Positions 1 through 6,485 of a stretch of 7,030 nt of DNA are shown in pieces (the first letter of the stretch is position 1; the number at the start of each line of letters is the position of its first letter). The position numbers and the translations under genes are program-made. The notes below the pieces were generated by a model, which worked only from the letters and a program-made list of their open reading frames with translations, ran no database searches and was not told where the DNA came from. This DNA is from JAPLHV01 sp964464245 (GTDB lineage: Bacteria > Caldisericota > JANLFM01): assembly GCA_964464245.1 (NCBI GenBank), contig CAYXFH010000173.1, forward strand, positions 1 through 7,030. The letters run 5' to 3'.

Positions 1-762
1 ATCGTGGGTGGGGGATACTTGGGGTTGGAAGCCGCCCACAGCCTGAAGCGGGCCGGATTAGAACGGGTCGTTGTGCTGGAGGCCTCTTCTCGTCTTCTGC
101 CCCGACAATTGGATGAGGAGGGAGCTGTCCTGCTGCAAAGCCTGCTCGCCGAGATGGGAGTGGAGGTTTGGCTGAACGCTTCCTCTCAAGCTTTCTTCGG
201 TTTGGGAAAGATGTCTGGCCTGGCCTTGGCCGATGGGCGCAGCGTGGCTGCCCAGCTAGCTTTGGTTTCTACCGGAGTACGTCCAGAGATCTCTTACCTG
301 GAAGGCTCCGGGGTGGAAACGAAGCGGGGCGTCGTGGTGGACGATCGTTGCCGTACCAATCATCCAGATGTCTATGCCGCGGGCGACGTCGCTGAATGGC
401 GCGATCAACTTTGGGGGATCATCCCGGCTTCGCTGACTCAAGCGCCGGTGGTGGCAGCCCAGATTGCCGGCGAGGATCTGCTTTTCAGCGGGATCGTCCC
501 CTCTAATACGTTGAAAGTAGTGGGGGTGGATCTGGCCATCTTCGGTGAGGCCAACCCTCAGGATCCGGACTGCCAACAGGTGCGGGTGGAGGACCCACAG
601 GGCAGGAGTTACATGAAGATAGTCCTGCGCGACCATCGCGTGGTTGGCGCCATTGCCCTGAATGGGAGGAAGCTACAGACCAAGCTGGCTCATCTTGTCT
701 CGCAACATGCCGAGATGGAGCCGGAAGAGGCCAGGCGTTTGCTGGAAAACCAATCTTCCTAA
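1..762 (+). CDS. NADH:rubredoxin oxidoreductase (FAD-dependent pyridine nucleotide-disulfide oxidoreductase family), 5' truncated
   Basis: The enzyme most likely passes electrons from NADH through FAD to rubredoxin in the cytoplasm. The visible 253 residues begin inside the NAD-binding Rossmann motif (IVGGGYLGLEAA, residues 1-12), so the N-terminal FAD-binding part, roughly 140 residues in this family, lies before the window. The second FAD-contact motif is clear (DVYAAGDVAEW, Asp at visible residue 129). Residues about 170-240 (NTLKVVGVDLAIFG ... KIVLRDHRVVGAIAL) match the small C-terminal domain of rubredoxin and nitrite reductase-type flavoproteins. A rubredoxin gene starts 16 bases after the stop, which makes the partner assignment much stronger. 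Related families are ferredoxin reductases of oxygenases and the NirB N-terminal part; the rubredoxin neighbour and the termination after this small domain argue against these. Family certain, exact acceptor inferred. Confidence 0.9.
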   Translation: MVGGGYLGLEAAHSLKRAGLERVVVLEASSRLLPRQLDEEGAVLLQSLLAEMGVEVWLNASSQAFFGLGKMSGLALADGRSVAAQLALVSTGVRPEISYLEGSGVETKRGVVVDDRCRTNHPDVYAAGDVAEWRDQLWGIIPASLTQAPVVAAQIAGEDLLFSGIVPSNTLKVVGVDLAIFGEANPQDPDCQQVRVEDPQGRSYMKIVLRDHRVVGAIALNGRKLQTKLAHLVSQHAEMEPEEARRLLENQSS

Positions 763-763
763 G

Positions 764-771
764 AAAGGAGG
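764..771 (+). promoter_or_regulatory. Strong Shine-Dalgarno site of rubredoxin
   Basis: AAAGGAGG lies 7 bases before the ATG at 779 and just after the stop of the upstream reductase (760-762). It is nearly a full complement of the 16S 3' end and fixes the rubredoxin start. It also suggests that rubredoxin is made efficiently from the shared transcript. Confidence 0.85.
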
Positions 772-778
772 AACGAAG

Positions 779-940
779 ATGAAGAAATATCGTTGCACAG
801 CTTGTGGCTATGTCTATGATCCGGAGATCGGAGATCCGGACGGGGGCATTGCCCCTGGCGTCGCTTTTGAAGCCTTGCCCGATGATTGGGTTTGCCCTGC
901 TTGCGGTGTGGGCAAGGACCTGTTCGAAGAGGAAGCGTAA
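779..940 (+). CDS. Rubredoxin
   Basis: A small cytoplasmic one-electron carrier with a mononuclear Fe(Cys)4 centre. The 53-residue protein shows both iron-binding knuckles: CTACGY (Cys6, Cys9) and CPACG (Cys39, Cys42). It also has the family landmarks YVYDPEIGDPDGGIAPG and the F-x-x-L-P-D-D-W segment before the second knuckle. The length is typical (about 50-55 residues) and nothing is missing. The ATG at 779 is set by the strong ribosome binding site at 764-771. It is preceded at 16 bases by its likely reductase, so the two probably form an operon delivering reducing power from NADH to a terminal acceptor such as rubrerythrin, superoxide reductase or a flavodiiron protein. None of those is in this window, so the acceptor is unknown. 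The first hairpin of the downstream gap overlaps the 3' end of the gene, including the stop codon. Confidence 0.97.
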   Translation: MKKYRCTACGYVYDPEIGDPDGGIAPGVAFEALPDDWVCPACGVGKDLFEEEA

Positions 941-952
941 GGCGACGCTTCC
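931..952 (+). terminator. Stem-loop overlapping the rubredoxin stop codon (terminator-like, no U-tract)
   Basis: GGAAGCG (931-937) pairs perfectly with CGCTTCC (946-952) around an 8-base loop that includes the TAA stop. No T-run follows, so it is not a canonical intrinsic terminator. Together with the perfect hairpin two bases downstream it may end the transcript or protect its 3' end. The pairing is seen; the role is inferred. Confidence 0.4.
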
Positions 953-953
953 T

Positions 954-1003
954 AGAGTAGAATCGAGGAGGCAACGAGATAGTTGCCTCCTCGATTCTAC
1001 TCT
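954..1003. repeat. Perfect 22-bp inverted repeat with 6-base loop
   Basis: The arms 954-975 (AGAGTAGAATCGAGGAGG then CAAC) and 982-1003 are exact reverse complements around the loop GAGATA. A 22-bp perfect stem is far beyond chance at this spacing. It sits 13 bases after the rubredoxin stop, where it could act as a transcription end or RNA-stability element. No T-run follows on the + strand (next bases CGGGTGG), so an intrinsic terminator is not well supported. A copy of a genome-wide palindromic repeat or a non-autonomous mobile hairpin is equally possible. Confidence 0.85.
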
Positions 1004-1158
1004 CGGGTGGAGGACCGCTGTCGTCAGGGGTATGCGCCGCAACAAACCACCGTACTTTGGTCATAGAGTCCCTCCGCAACCCTCACCTCCGCAGCCTTCC
1101 CGAGGGACGGAACCCGAAGGATCCACGAGGGCAAGTCAACGGTCAGGATGAGGGTTCG

Positions 1159-1167
1159 TGCTAGGAT
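1159..1167 (+). promoter_or_regulatory. Possible extended -10 promoter for the protease gene
   Basis: TGCTAGGAT fits an extended -10 (TGn then TAGGAT, compare TATAAT). No good TTGACA-like hexamer lies 16-19 bases upstream, so it would depend on the extended -10 or on an activator. A start near 1174 would give a leader of about 70 bases before the GTG at 1242. This is a weak prediction from one motif. Confidence 0.25.
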
Positions 1168-1204
1168 AGCGGCATCGAGAAGATTGCCCATTGGATATAG
1201 AAGA

Positions 1205-1222
1205 CAGCCTGCGGCAGCAAGT
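1205..1222. repeat. 18-bp dispersed repeat, copy 1 (protease leader)
   Basis: CAGCCTGCGGCAGCAAGT matches 3837-3854 exactly and in the same orientation. The second copy is within the protease coding region in a different codon phase, so the identity is at the DNA level and not from shared protein sequence. This copy lies upstream of the preferred GTG start. Confidence 0.85.
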
Positions 1223-1226
1223 TACT

Positions 1227-1234
1227 AGGAAGGA
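1227..1234 (+). promoter_or_regulatory. Ribosome binding site deciding the protease start
   Basis: AGGAAGGA lies 7 bases before GTG at 1242. The alternative in-frame start, TTG at 1191, has only a weak purine run (around 1177-1182) ahead of it. The GTG is therefore preferred. Confidence 0.65.
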
Positions 1235-1241
1235 ACGACCG

Positions 1242-3941
1242 GTGCTTGAATTGCAAAGCAGAGGTGTGGTTTGGAGGGGACGTCTGGCTGGATTTCTGGC
1301 GGCCATCCTTTTCCTGGTAGGGTTCCCTCTGCCGCTTGCGGCTGAAACCGGCTGGGAGATCACCTTCTCGGGGTCGCAGGAAGCGCCTAAAGTAGACGCC
1401 GCGCTCTTGTCAGCTTCAGGAGGGGAGCCGCTGGCTTATCTGGTGTACTTGACGGGAGAGGATGGGGCGGATCAGATTGCGATTTCTTCCCAGGAAGAAG
1501 CCGCTCGTCAGGGAGCATCTCCCAAGGAATCCAGGCTGGCAGGCCGGGCGGCCTTGATTGACGCTCTCCAAACGATCGCCGCGCGTTCACAGAGCAGTTT
1601 GCTTGAGTTTCTCGCCGAGCGGCAGCAAGCCGGCCAGGTGGATGAGTATCGCTCTTTTTGGATCAGCAACCTGGTCTATGTTCGTTCAGATCGGGACACC
1701 CTTTTGGCGCTGGCCTCCCGCCCAGGGGTGAAGCGGATCGCCCACAACCCGCGCATCACCTTGGAGATGCCGAGGCTGGACGAAGTTGCCGGAGGCGCAA
1801 ATGAAATGAGAACCAGCGCCCAAGAGACCAACGCTACTTCGTCCGCGATGACAGAGGTCGGATGGAATGTAGCTATGGTTGGCGCTCCGGCAGTCTGGGC
1901 GATGGGCTACCGAGGCGAGGGGATTGTGGTGGCAAGCATCGACTCCGGGGTGGATTGGACCCACCCCGCTTTGGCGCGCAAGTTCCGCGCCTATGATCCA
2001 GCCAACCCGCAAACCCCTCGCCCTAATCTGCTGGCCGCTTCATGGTTCGATGCCACCAGCGACCAATCGGACACCCCCCGCGACACCCTTGGCCACGGCA
2101 CCCACACGATGGGGACGATGGTTGCCTCTGACCCTCAAGGCGGTCACCAGTACGGAGTAGCTCCCAACGCCAACTGGATCAGCGCCGACGCTTTCGGCGA
2201 CGAAGAGACTGGCGCCGCTGAACTGCTCAGTTGTGGCCAGTGGATCCTTGCCCCGGGCGGCGACCCAGGAATGGCGCCGGACATCGTCTCCAACTCCTGG
2301 TCATCCGACGAGGGGGTTGACCCCTGGTTTCGAGATGTGGTCCGCGCCTGGCGAACGGCAGGGATCTTTCCTTCCTGGTCAATCGGCAATTACGGGCCGG
2401 CTGCCGGCAGCGCCTGCGAACCGGGGGCTTACCCGGAGTCTTTTGCCAGCGGGATGGTGGACCGCGATGGGCTCCTGCAATCGAAATCCTCTCGCGGCCC
2501 CTCTTTATGGGAGGAGATCAAGCCGGAAGTGGTCGCCCCTGGGGTGGGCAATCCTTCAACGGTCCCGGGTGGCGGCTACTCTTCCTCATACGTGGGAACC
2601 TCAATGGCCTGCCCGCACACCTCCGGGGTGGCCGCCTTGCTCCTGCAGATTGACCCCACCCTCAGCGCCACTGCTTTGGAAGAGCTCCTCCTGGAGACAG
2701 CTCAGCCACGCACGAGCGCGGAATACCCAATGGTTCCCAACAACGGCTTTGGTTGGGGATTGATAGACGCTCGGGCGGCAGCTATCAGCCTGCTGTCTTC
2801 CGTGACCCTGATTTCTCCCCGTGGGGGCGAGCAGTGGCCGATCGGCGTTCCGCAACAGATCCTTTGGTCAGCCCCCGGGGCGACTGGTTCGATGCGCATC
2901 GAGATCAGTCGCGACGGGGCAGCCGGCCCTTGGCAAGTCCTTTTCGCCGAGACGGCCAATGATGGGGAAGAGAGTTGGCTGGCCTCCGGCTCGGCTTCTC
3001 CCGCCTGTCTGATGCGGATCAGCGTTCTGAGCGCTCCATCCCTGCAAGACACTTCGCCGAGCTCCTTCGCCCTGGTGGAACGACGATTGCAGTGGGAGGC
3101 GCCGCAGGGAGGGGAAGCTTGGGAGGAGGGGAGCCAAAATGAGCTCGCCTGGATCTCGCAGCGCTTGGAGGGGACAGTCCTGGTGGAGCTGAACCGGGTT
3201 GATCCGGAGGGTTCCTGGGAGGTTCTCTTCCGAGGTTTACCGGTTTCCGGGAGCGTCACTTGGCTGGCAACCGGACCAGCCTCGCCCCGTTGTCGCCTTC
3301 GCGTGCGGGCAGAGGCGGAGGGGGAGACGATAGTGGAAGCTCTTTCCGGCCTCTTCGCCATCACGCAAGTGGATCAAAGGAGTTTTCCCCTTGGTTTGTT
3401 TGCCGGTTGGAATATGATCTCGTTGCCTCTACAGACGTCCAGTCCTTCGCCGGCTGAGATTTTCGCCGGGTTGGCGCCGGGCTGGCGACTGTACGCTTGG
3501 GATGCGGCAATTGCCGGATACCGCGGCCAAGACGAGGTTGCCTTGTCCGGGGGGGCCGGTTTTTGGCTGAAGAGCACGATGACGGTTACTTACCCGATCG
3601 TGGGCATGATCCGGCCCTCAACTCCTTGGGTGATCGGTCTGGAGAAGGGCTGGAACTTGATCGGCAACCCCCATGAGTTCCCAGTCACGCTAGCCGCATG
3701 CCGGGTCTCGCTTCAGGGAGAGGAGGTCAGTTTAACTGAGGCCGCAACCCGCGGCTGGCTGCGGCTTCCTCTCTTCCATTGGGATGGGGTTGCCTACCTA
3801 AGTCTCCAGCTTGCAAGTCTCCAGCTTGCAAGTCTCCAGCCTGCGGCAGCAAGTGCCGTTGAGGACTCGCTAACTCCCGGTTGGGGTTGCTGGCTAAAAG
3901 CGACGCGGGAGGGGCTGGCGCTGATTGTGAGCAGGCCTTGA
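1242..3941 (+). CDS. Secreted subtilisin-like serine protease, bacillopeptidase F type (peptidase family S8), multi-domain
   Basis: An 899-residue exported endopeptidase. Residues 1-34 form a signal peptide (basic WRGR, hydrophobic core, cleavage likely after LAA). Residues about 60-178 resemble an I9-type propeptide that folds and inhibits the enzyme. The catalytic domain spans about 205-515 with Asp234 (ASIDSGVD), His285 (GHGTHTMGT), oxyanion Asn383 (SIGNYGP) and Ser454 (GTSMACPH), so it should be active. The stretches VGAPAVWAMGYRGEG, SCGQWILAPGGDP, MAPDIVSNSW and YPESFASG match the bacillopeptidase F subgroup as I recall it. Two beta domains of the KNH/Ser-Thr-rich type follow (about 525-610 and 616-708; SPRGGEQW, APQGGEAWEEG). 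The tail (718-899) is a duplicated GWNMISLPL / GWNLIGNP module with GFWLK and GCWLK. No LPXTG or membrane anchor is visible, so it is probably released or held by the beta domains. Near the C terminus a 15-bp tandem repeat encodes SLQLA units. TTG 1191 would add 17 residues. Confidence 0.93.
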   Translation: MLELQSRGVVWRGRLAGFLAAILFLVGFPLPLAAETGWEITFSGSQEAPKVDAALLSASGGEPLAYLVYLTGEDGADQIAISSQEEAARQGASPKESRLAGRAALIDALQTIAARSQSSLLEFLAERQQAGQVDEYRSFWISNLVYVRSDRDTLLALASRPGVKRIAHNPRITLEMPRLDEVAGGANEMRTSAQETNATSSAMTEVGWNVAMVGAPAVWAMGYRGEGIVVASIDSGVDWTHPALARKFRAYDPANPQTPRPNLLAASWFDATSDQSDTPRDTLGHGTHTMGTMVASDPQGGHQYGVAPNANWISADAFGDEETGAAELLSCGQWILAPGGDPGMAPDIVSNSWSSDEGVDPWFRDVVRAWRTAGIFPSWSIGNYGPAAGSACEPGAYPESFASGMVDRDGLLQSKSSRGPSLWEEIKPEVVAPGVGNPSTVPGGGYSSSYVGTSMACPHTSGVAALLLQIDPTLSATALEELLLETAQPRTSAEYPMVPNNGFGWGLIDARAAAISLLSSVTLISPRGGEQWPIGVPQQILWSAPGATGSMRIEISRDGAAGPWQVLFAETANDGEESWLASGSASPACLMRISVLSAPSLQDTSPSSFALVERRLQWEAPQGGEAWEEGSQNELAWISQRLEGTVLVELNRVDPEGSWEVLFRGLPVSGSVTWLATGPASPRCRLRVRAEAEGETIVEALSGLFAITQVDQRSFPLGLFAGWNMISLPLQTSSPSPAEIFAGLAPGWRLYAWDAAIAGYRGQDEVALSGGAGFWLKSTMTVTYPIVGMIRPSTPWVIGLEKGWNLIGNPHEFPVTLAACRVSLQGEEVSLTEAATRGWLRLPLFHWDGVAYLSLQLASLQLASLQPAAASAVEDSLTPGWGCWLKATREGLALIVSRP
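3801..3845 (+). repeat. 15-bp tandem repeat within the protease gene (three units)
   Basis: AGTCTCCAGCTTGCA occurs twice without change (3801-3815, 3816-3830), and a third unit at 3831-3845 (AGTCTCCAGCCTGCG) matches at 13 of 15 positions. The unit is a multiple of three and encodes Ser-Leu-Gln-Leu-Ala, giving SLQLASLQLASLQPAAA in the last 50 residues of the protein. The third unit runs directly into the 18-bp dispersed repeat. It keeps the frame open and lengthens a loop between the beta strand FHWDGVAYL and the PGWGCWLK strand. Confidence 0.9.
3837..3854. repeat. 18-bp dispersed repeat, copy 2 (inside protease 3' end)
   Basis: CAGCCTGCGGCAGCAAGT is identical to 1205-1222. Here it is read as Gln-Pro-Ala-Ala-Ala-Ser. 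It overlaps the third unit of the 15-bp tandem array, so the array and the 18-mer may be parts of one larger repeat family (about 3801-3854). Confidence 0.85.
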
Positions 3942-4064
3942 TTCTGCCCTCGATCGCCTATGTTAGAGCATTGTTGTGAGTAGCGAAGAGAAGAACAGAG
4001 ACCGCGTAGGAATGGGGTGAAGGGGAAAGAGTGATTGGTCTGTGCTACCATCAGGCCATATCTG

Positions 4065-6416
4065 ATGAAGCGCCACAAAGGCTTCGCGCCTTTTCATAGA
4101 GTTTTGACGGTTTTGCTGGCAACGATCCTGCTGCTCGCGCTGGTTCCTTCCCCGCCGGCCAACGCCGCCCAGCGAGGGTATGTTTCCGACCTGGAAGCCA
4201 ACCTGCGCTCTGGTCCGGGCACCGACTACACGCTTCTATACACTCTTCCTCAAGGGACAGAATTTCTGGTCAATGACCAGTTGGAGGACGAGCAGGGACG
4301 TCTTTGGTATGCAGTTTTTGTCCCTTCGGTGGACCTGGAGGGTTACATAGCGTCTTGGTTGGTGACCTTGATCGACACTCCTACCACCAGCCAACCAACC
4401 GGCAACCAGGGTTTTGTCAACAGCCCAGCCAACCTTCGAGGCGGTCCCGGCACATCCTTCGAACGCATCACCTCGCTGGAAGCGGGCGCCCCTGTGACAG
4501 TCCTCGGCTCGGCTTGGACTGTGGGCGAAGAACTCTGGTATCAAGTGCAGATGCCGGACGGAGAAGCTGGCTGGATATTCAATGACCTGTTGGCGGTAGC
4601 CGTCGACCTGACCCACACCGCCACTGATCTAGTAGGCGGTTTGGTGCGCTTGAAGGCTGATACCCCTTTTCGAGCTGGGCCGGGGAAGGAACATCGGGCC
4701 GACTCAAACCTGCCGGCCGGCGCTGGGGGACGAGTCACCGGGCAAGCCGTCGACTGGCGGAAGGATCTCTGGTTGCAAGTTCAGTTGTTGGATCAGCGCA
4801 GCGGATGGGTGATGCAGGAACAAACCGAGAAGATTGATTCCTGGCCGCTGGCAACTGTCAGGGACGTCACCTGGAAGCTGGAAAAGGGCGTCCTGCTGTT
4901 GATCATCAGCGGAAATGGGTATCTTACCGGCAGCCCAACCCTGTTGGCCAATCCCGACCGAATCGTGCTGGACCTGCCCTACGCCACCGCTACCAGCAGC
5001 GCGGCCCTCTTCTCGATCAAAGTGGGAGACGTACTGCGAGTTCGCCTGCGAATTCTCGACAACAACCGGGTACGGCTTTTCGTGGATATGAAGCGCCCCC
5101 TGAGCTTTTACAAAGCAGAATCCTTGCCCGGCCAGATGATTGTCGGCATCAGGGTTGATTCACCACACCTGGTAGTGGAAGGGAAGGAACTCCCCCAAAG
5201 CGTCCAGTACCAGGAGGTAGGGCCCACCTTCTACCTGCCGCTCTCTGCCTTGGAACAGTCCCTGGGCGCCCAACTGCTGGTGGACGGCAAGCAGAAGGTC
5301 GCCTCACTGGCATACGGAAGCAAGACCCTTTTCTTCGCTGCCGACGACCGGCGGGTATTGGTGAGCGAAGGCAATACCACATCGATCGTCGGCTTGTCGC
5401 AACCCGCGCTGATCCAGGGGAAGGAGGTCCTAGCGCCGATGGACTCCTTTTCGACTCTCTTCCATTTGGTCCCCAGCCGCGATGCTGCACGAGAGATCGT
5501 CTATTTGGACCCAACCATCAGCGAAGTGCGGGTGGAGGATGCCCAGCAAGGTGACGGCACGGTGCGCTCCACGGTGAGCCTGATCAGCGCTGCTCCCCTG
5601 CTTTACCAAGAACAAGAGGACACCGAAAATAACCTTCTCTTCCTGACTGTGCCCCGAACTTTCTTTACTGCCCCGCCACCGCCGCTCAGCGGGGTTTTGT
5701 TGGAAGTGACGCGAAGCACAACCGTTGGCGCCGGCGAGGTGACGGTGGCTATCAATTTGGGCAGGCAATCCAGCTATCGAGTGGAGGAAGTTCCCGGTTT
5801 GGGAGTAAGGGTGGAGATCGTCCGGCAAGCGCCTGGGCAACTACCCGGAAAACGGGTGGTGTTGGATCCGGGGCATGGGCGGACTACGGCGGAGGGCTAC
5901 TATGACGGAGGCGCGGTAGGGCCGACCGGCACTCTGGAGAGCGGCATCAACTTGGATATCGCCCTGCGCTTGCGCGAACTGCTGCAAGCAGCCGGGGTAG
6001 AAGTGGTGATGACTCGCACCGGTGAACGCGACCCATCCACTCCCGACTTGGTAGGGCGAGTGGCTATCGTTGAAAAGAGCGGGGCTGATCTCTCCCTGGC
6101 AATACACAACAACGCAGCCGAGAACCGTGAAGCGATGGGTACCGAGACCTACTACGCTTTCAGCAAAGGGCTGCCTTTAGCCAAGATGATTCAGCAGGAG
6201 CTGGTGGCAACGTTGGGAACCAAAGACCGCGGCTACCGCATCCCCTCCTGGCGGATGACCATGGTTCAAGACATCGAGGATATCCCGGCAATACTGACTG
6301 AGATCATGTTCCTCTCCAATGCTGGGGAGGAGAAACGGCTGAATGACCCGACAGTGCGGCAATTGGCAGCCGAAGCTCTTTTCCGGGCTATTACGCGGTA
6401 TCTCTCGACGCTGTAG
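4065..6416 (+). CDS. Secreted N-acetylmuramoyl-L-alanine amidase (Amidase_3) with SH3-like, AMIN and stalk domains
   Basis: A zinc hydrolase that cleaves the bond between N-acetylmuramic acid and the L-alanine of the stem peptide in the wall. The 783 residues start with a signal peptide (MKRHK, long hydrophobic core, cleavage near ANA-AQ at 34-35). Three bacterial SH3-like repeats follow at about 37-102, 114-178 and 190-253 (NLRSGPG, NLRGGPG, FRAGPG motifs). Then come an AMIN domain (about 264-361), a copper amine oxidase N-like/stalk domain (370-482), a second AMIN-like beta region (485-590) and Amidase_3 (596-783). Zinc ligands and catalytic Glu are visible: His604 (DPGHG), Glu625 (TLESG), His681 (LAIHNN) and Glu746 (ILTEIMFLSN), so it should be active. 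The AMIN and SH3 parts probably bind the wall. Start choice is open: ATG 4065 gives a classic signal peptide with only a weak CAGG site, while TTG 4035 has a better AAGGGG site (4020-4025) and adds 10 residues. The gene precedes murI, a peptidoglycan-themed pairing. Confidence 0.95.
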   Translation: MKRHKGFAPFHRVLTVLLATILLLALVPSPPANAAQRGYVSDLEANLRSGPGTDYTLLYTLPQGTEFLVNDQLEDEQGRLWYAVFVPSVDLEGYIASWLVTLIDTPTTSQPTGNQGFVNSPANLRGGPGTSFERITSLEAGAPVTVLGSAWTVGEELWYQVQMPDGEAGWIFNDLLAVAVDLTHTATDLVGGLVRLKADTPFRAGPGKEHRADSNLPAGAGGRVTGQAVDWRKDLWLQVQLLDQRSGWVMQEQTEKIDSWPLATVRDVTWKLEKGVLLLIISGNGYLTGSPTLLANPDRIVLDLPYATATSSAALFSIKVGDVLRVRLRILDNNRVRLFVDMKRPLSFYKAESLPGQMIVGIRVDSPHLVVEGKELPQSVQYQEVGPTFYLPLSALEQSLGAQLLVDGKQKVASLAYGSKTLFFAADDRRVLVSEGNTTSIVGLSQPALIQGKEVLAPMDSFSTLFHLVPSRDAAREIVYLDPTISEVRVEDAQQGDGTVRSTVSLISAAPLLYQEQEDTENNLLFLTVPRTFFTAPPPPLSGVLLEVTRSTTVGAGEVTVAINLGRQSSYRVEEVPGLGVRVEIVRQAPGQLPGKRVVLDPGHGRTTAEGYYDGGAVGPTGTLESGINLDIALRLRELLQAAGVEVVMTRTGERDPSTPDLVGRVAIVEKSGADLSLAIHNNAAENREAMGTETYYAFSKGLPLAKMIQQELVATLGTKDRGYRIPSWRMTMVQDIEDIPAILTEIMFLSNAGEEKRLNDPTVRQLAAEALFRAITRYLSTL

Positions 6417-6439
6417 AATAGCGAGTTCGAAGGAGAGCT

Positions 6440-6481
6440 GGGAGTTATGGGGACAGATTTAAATCTGTCCCCATAACTCCC
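6440..6481. repeat. Perfect 42-bp palindrome between amidase and murI
   Basis: Positions 6440-6460 are the exact reverse complement of 6461-6481, with no spacer and centre ATTTAAAT. It starts 24 bases after the amidase stop and ends four bases before the murI ribosome binding site. No T-run follows (CTCCTAGAAA can even pair in part with AGGAG at 6431-6435), so it is not a standard intrinsic terminator. As RNA it would form a very stable hairpin that could limit read-through or affect murI translation. The core (GGGGACAGATTT and its complement) resembles palindromes I recall from many genomes near IS200-like/REP-associated transposases; this recollection is unverified. Confidence 0.9.
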
Positions 6482-6485
6482 TCCT

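Larger units (their letters stand above)
1004..1241. other. Non-coding gap and 5' leader of the protease gene
   Basis: Together with the hairpins this is the only long stretch here without a gene. I see no coding sequence with a recognisable product on either strand: the open frames look random in composition and one runs through the palindrome. It holds a possible extended -10 (1159-1167), an 18-base sequence at 1205-1222 that recurs near the end of the protease gene, and the protease ribosome binding site at 1227-1234. No known riboswitch or T-box core motif was recognised. Confidence 0.6.

Noticed and set aside
931..1003. Calling the hairpins firm intrinsic terminators
   Set aside because: Neither is followed by a T-run on the + strand, so only a terminator-like or repeat role is supported.
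503..1045. Long open frame on the minus strand antisense to the reductase, rubredoxin and hairpin
   Set aside because: It overlaps two clear genes, has no recognisable motif, and runs through the perfect inverted repeat; it is open by composition only.
804..1151. Open frame on the + strand in another phase across rubredoxin and the following gap
   Set aside because: It overlaps rubredoxin out of frame, crosses the palindrome, and its Arg/Pro/Ser-rich translation has no family resemblance.
1004..1190. Possible riboswitch or structured leader
   Set aside because: I compared it by eye with the SAM-I, TPP, fluoride, guanidine and T-box core motifs and saw no match. The only paired segment found (AACCCTCA 1078-1085 with TGAGGGTT 1149-1156) is 8 bp over a 63-base gap and may be chance.
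1191..1241. Extending the protease to TTG at 1191
   Set aside because: The upstream ribosome binding site is weak, the stretch contains the DNA-level 18-bp repeat in a different phase from its other copy, and GTG 1242 has a well-placed AGGAAGGA site and gives a normal signal peptide.
3801..3854. CRISPR-like or attachment-site repeat
   Set aside because: The units are contiguous 15-mers with no spacers and lie inside an open coding frame; there is no integrase, cas gene or tRNA nearby.
3938..3964. Possible promoter for the amidase (TTGATT, 15 bases, TATGTT)
   Set aside because: The spacing is short and both hexamers deviate from consensus; the first overlaps the protease stop. Too weak to list.
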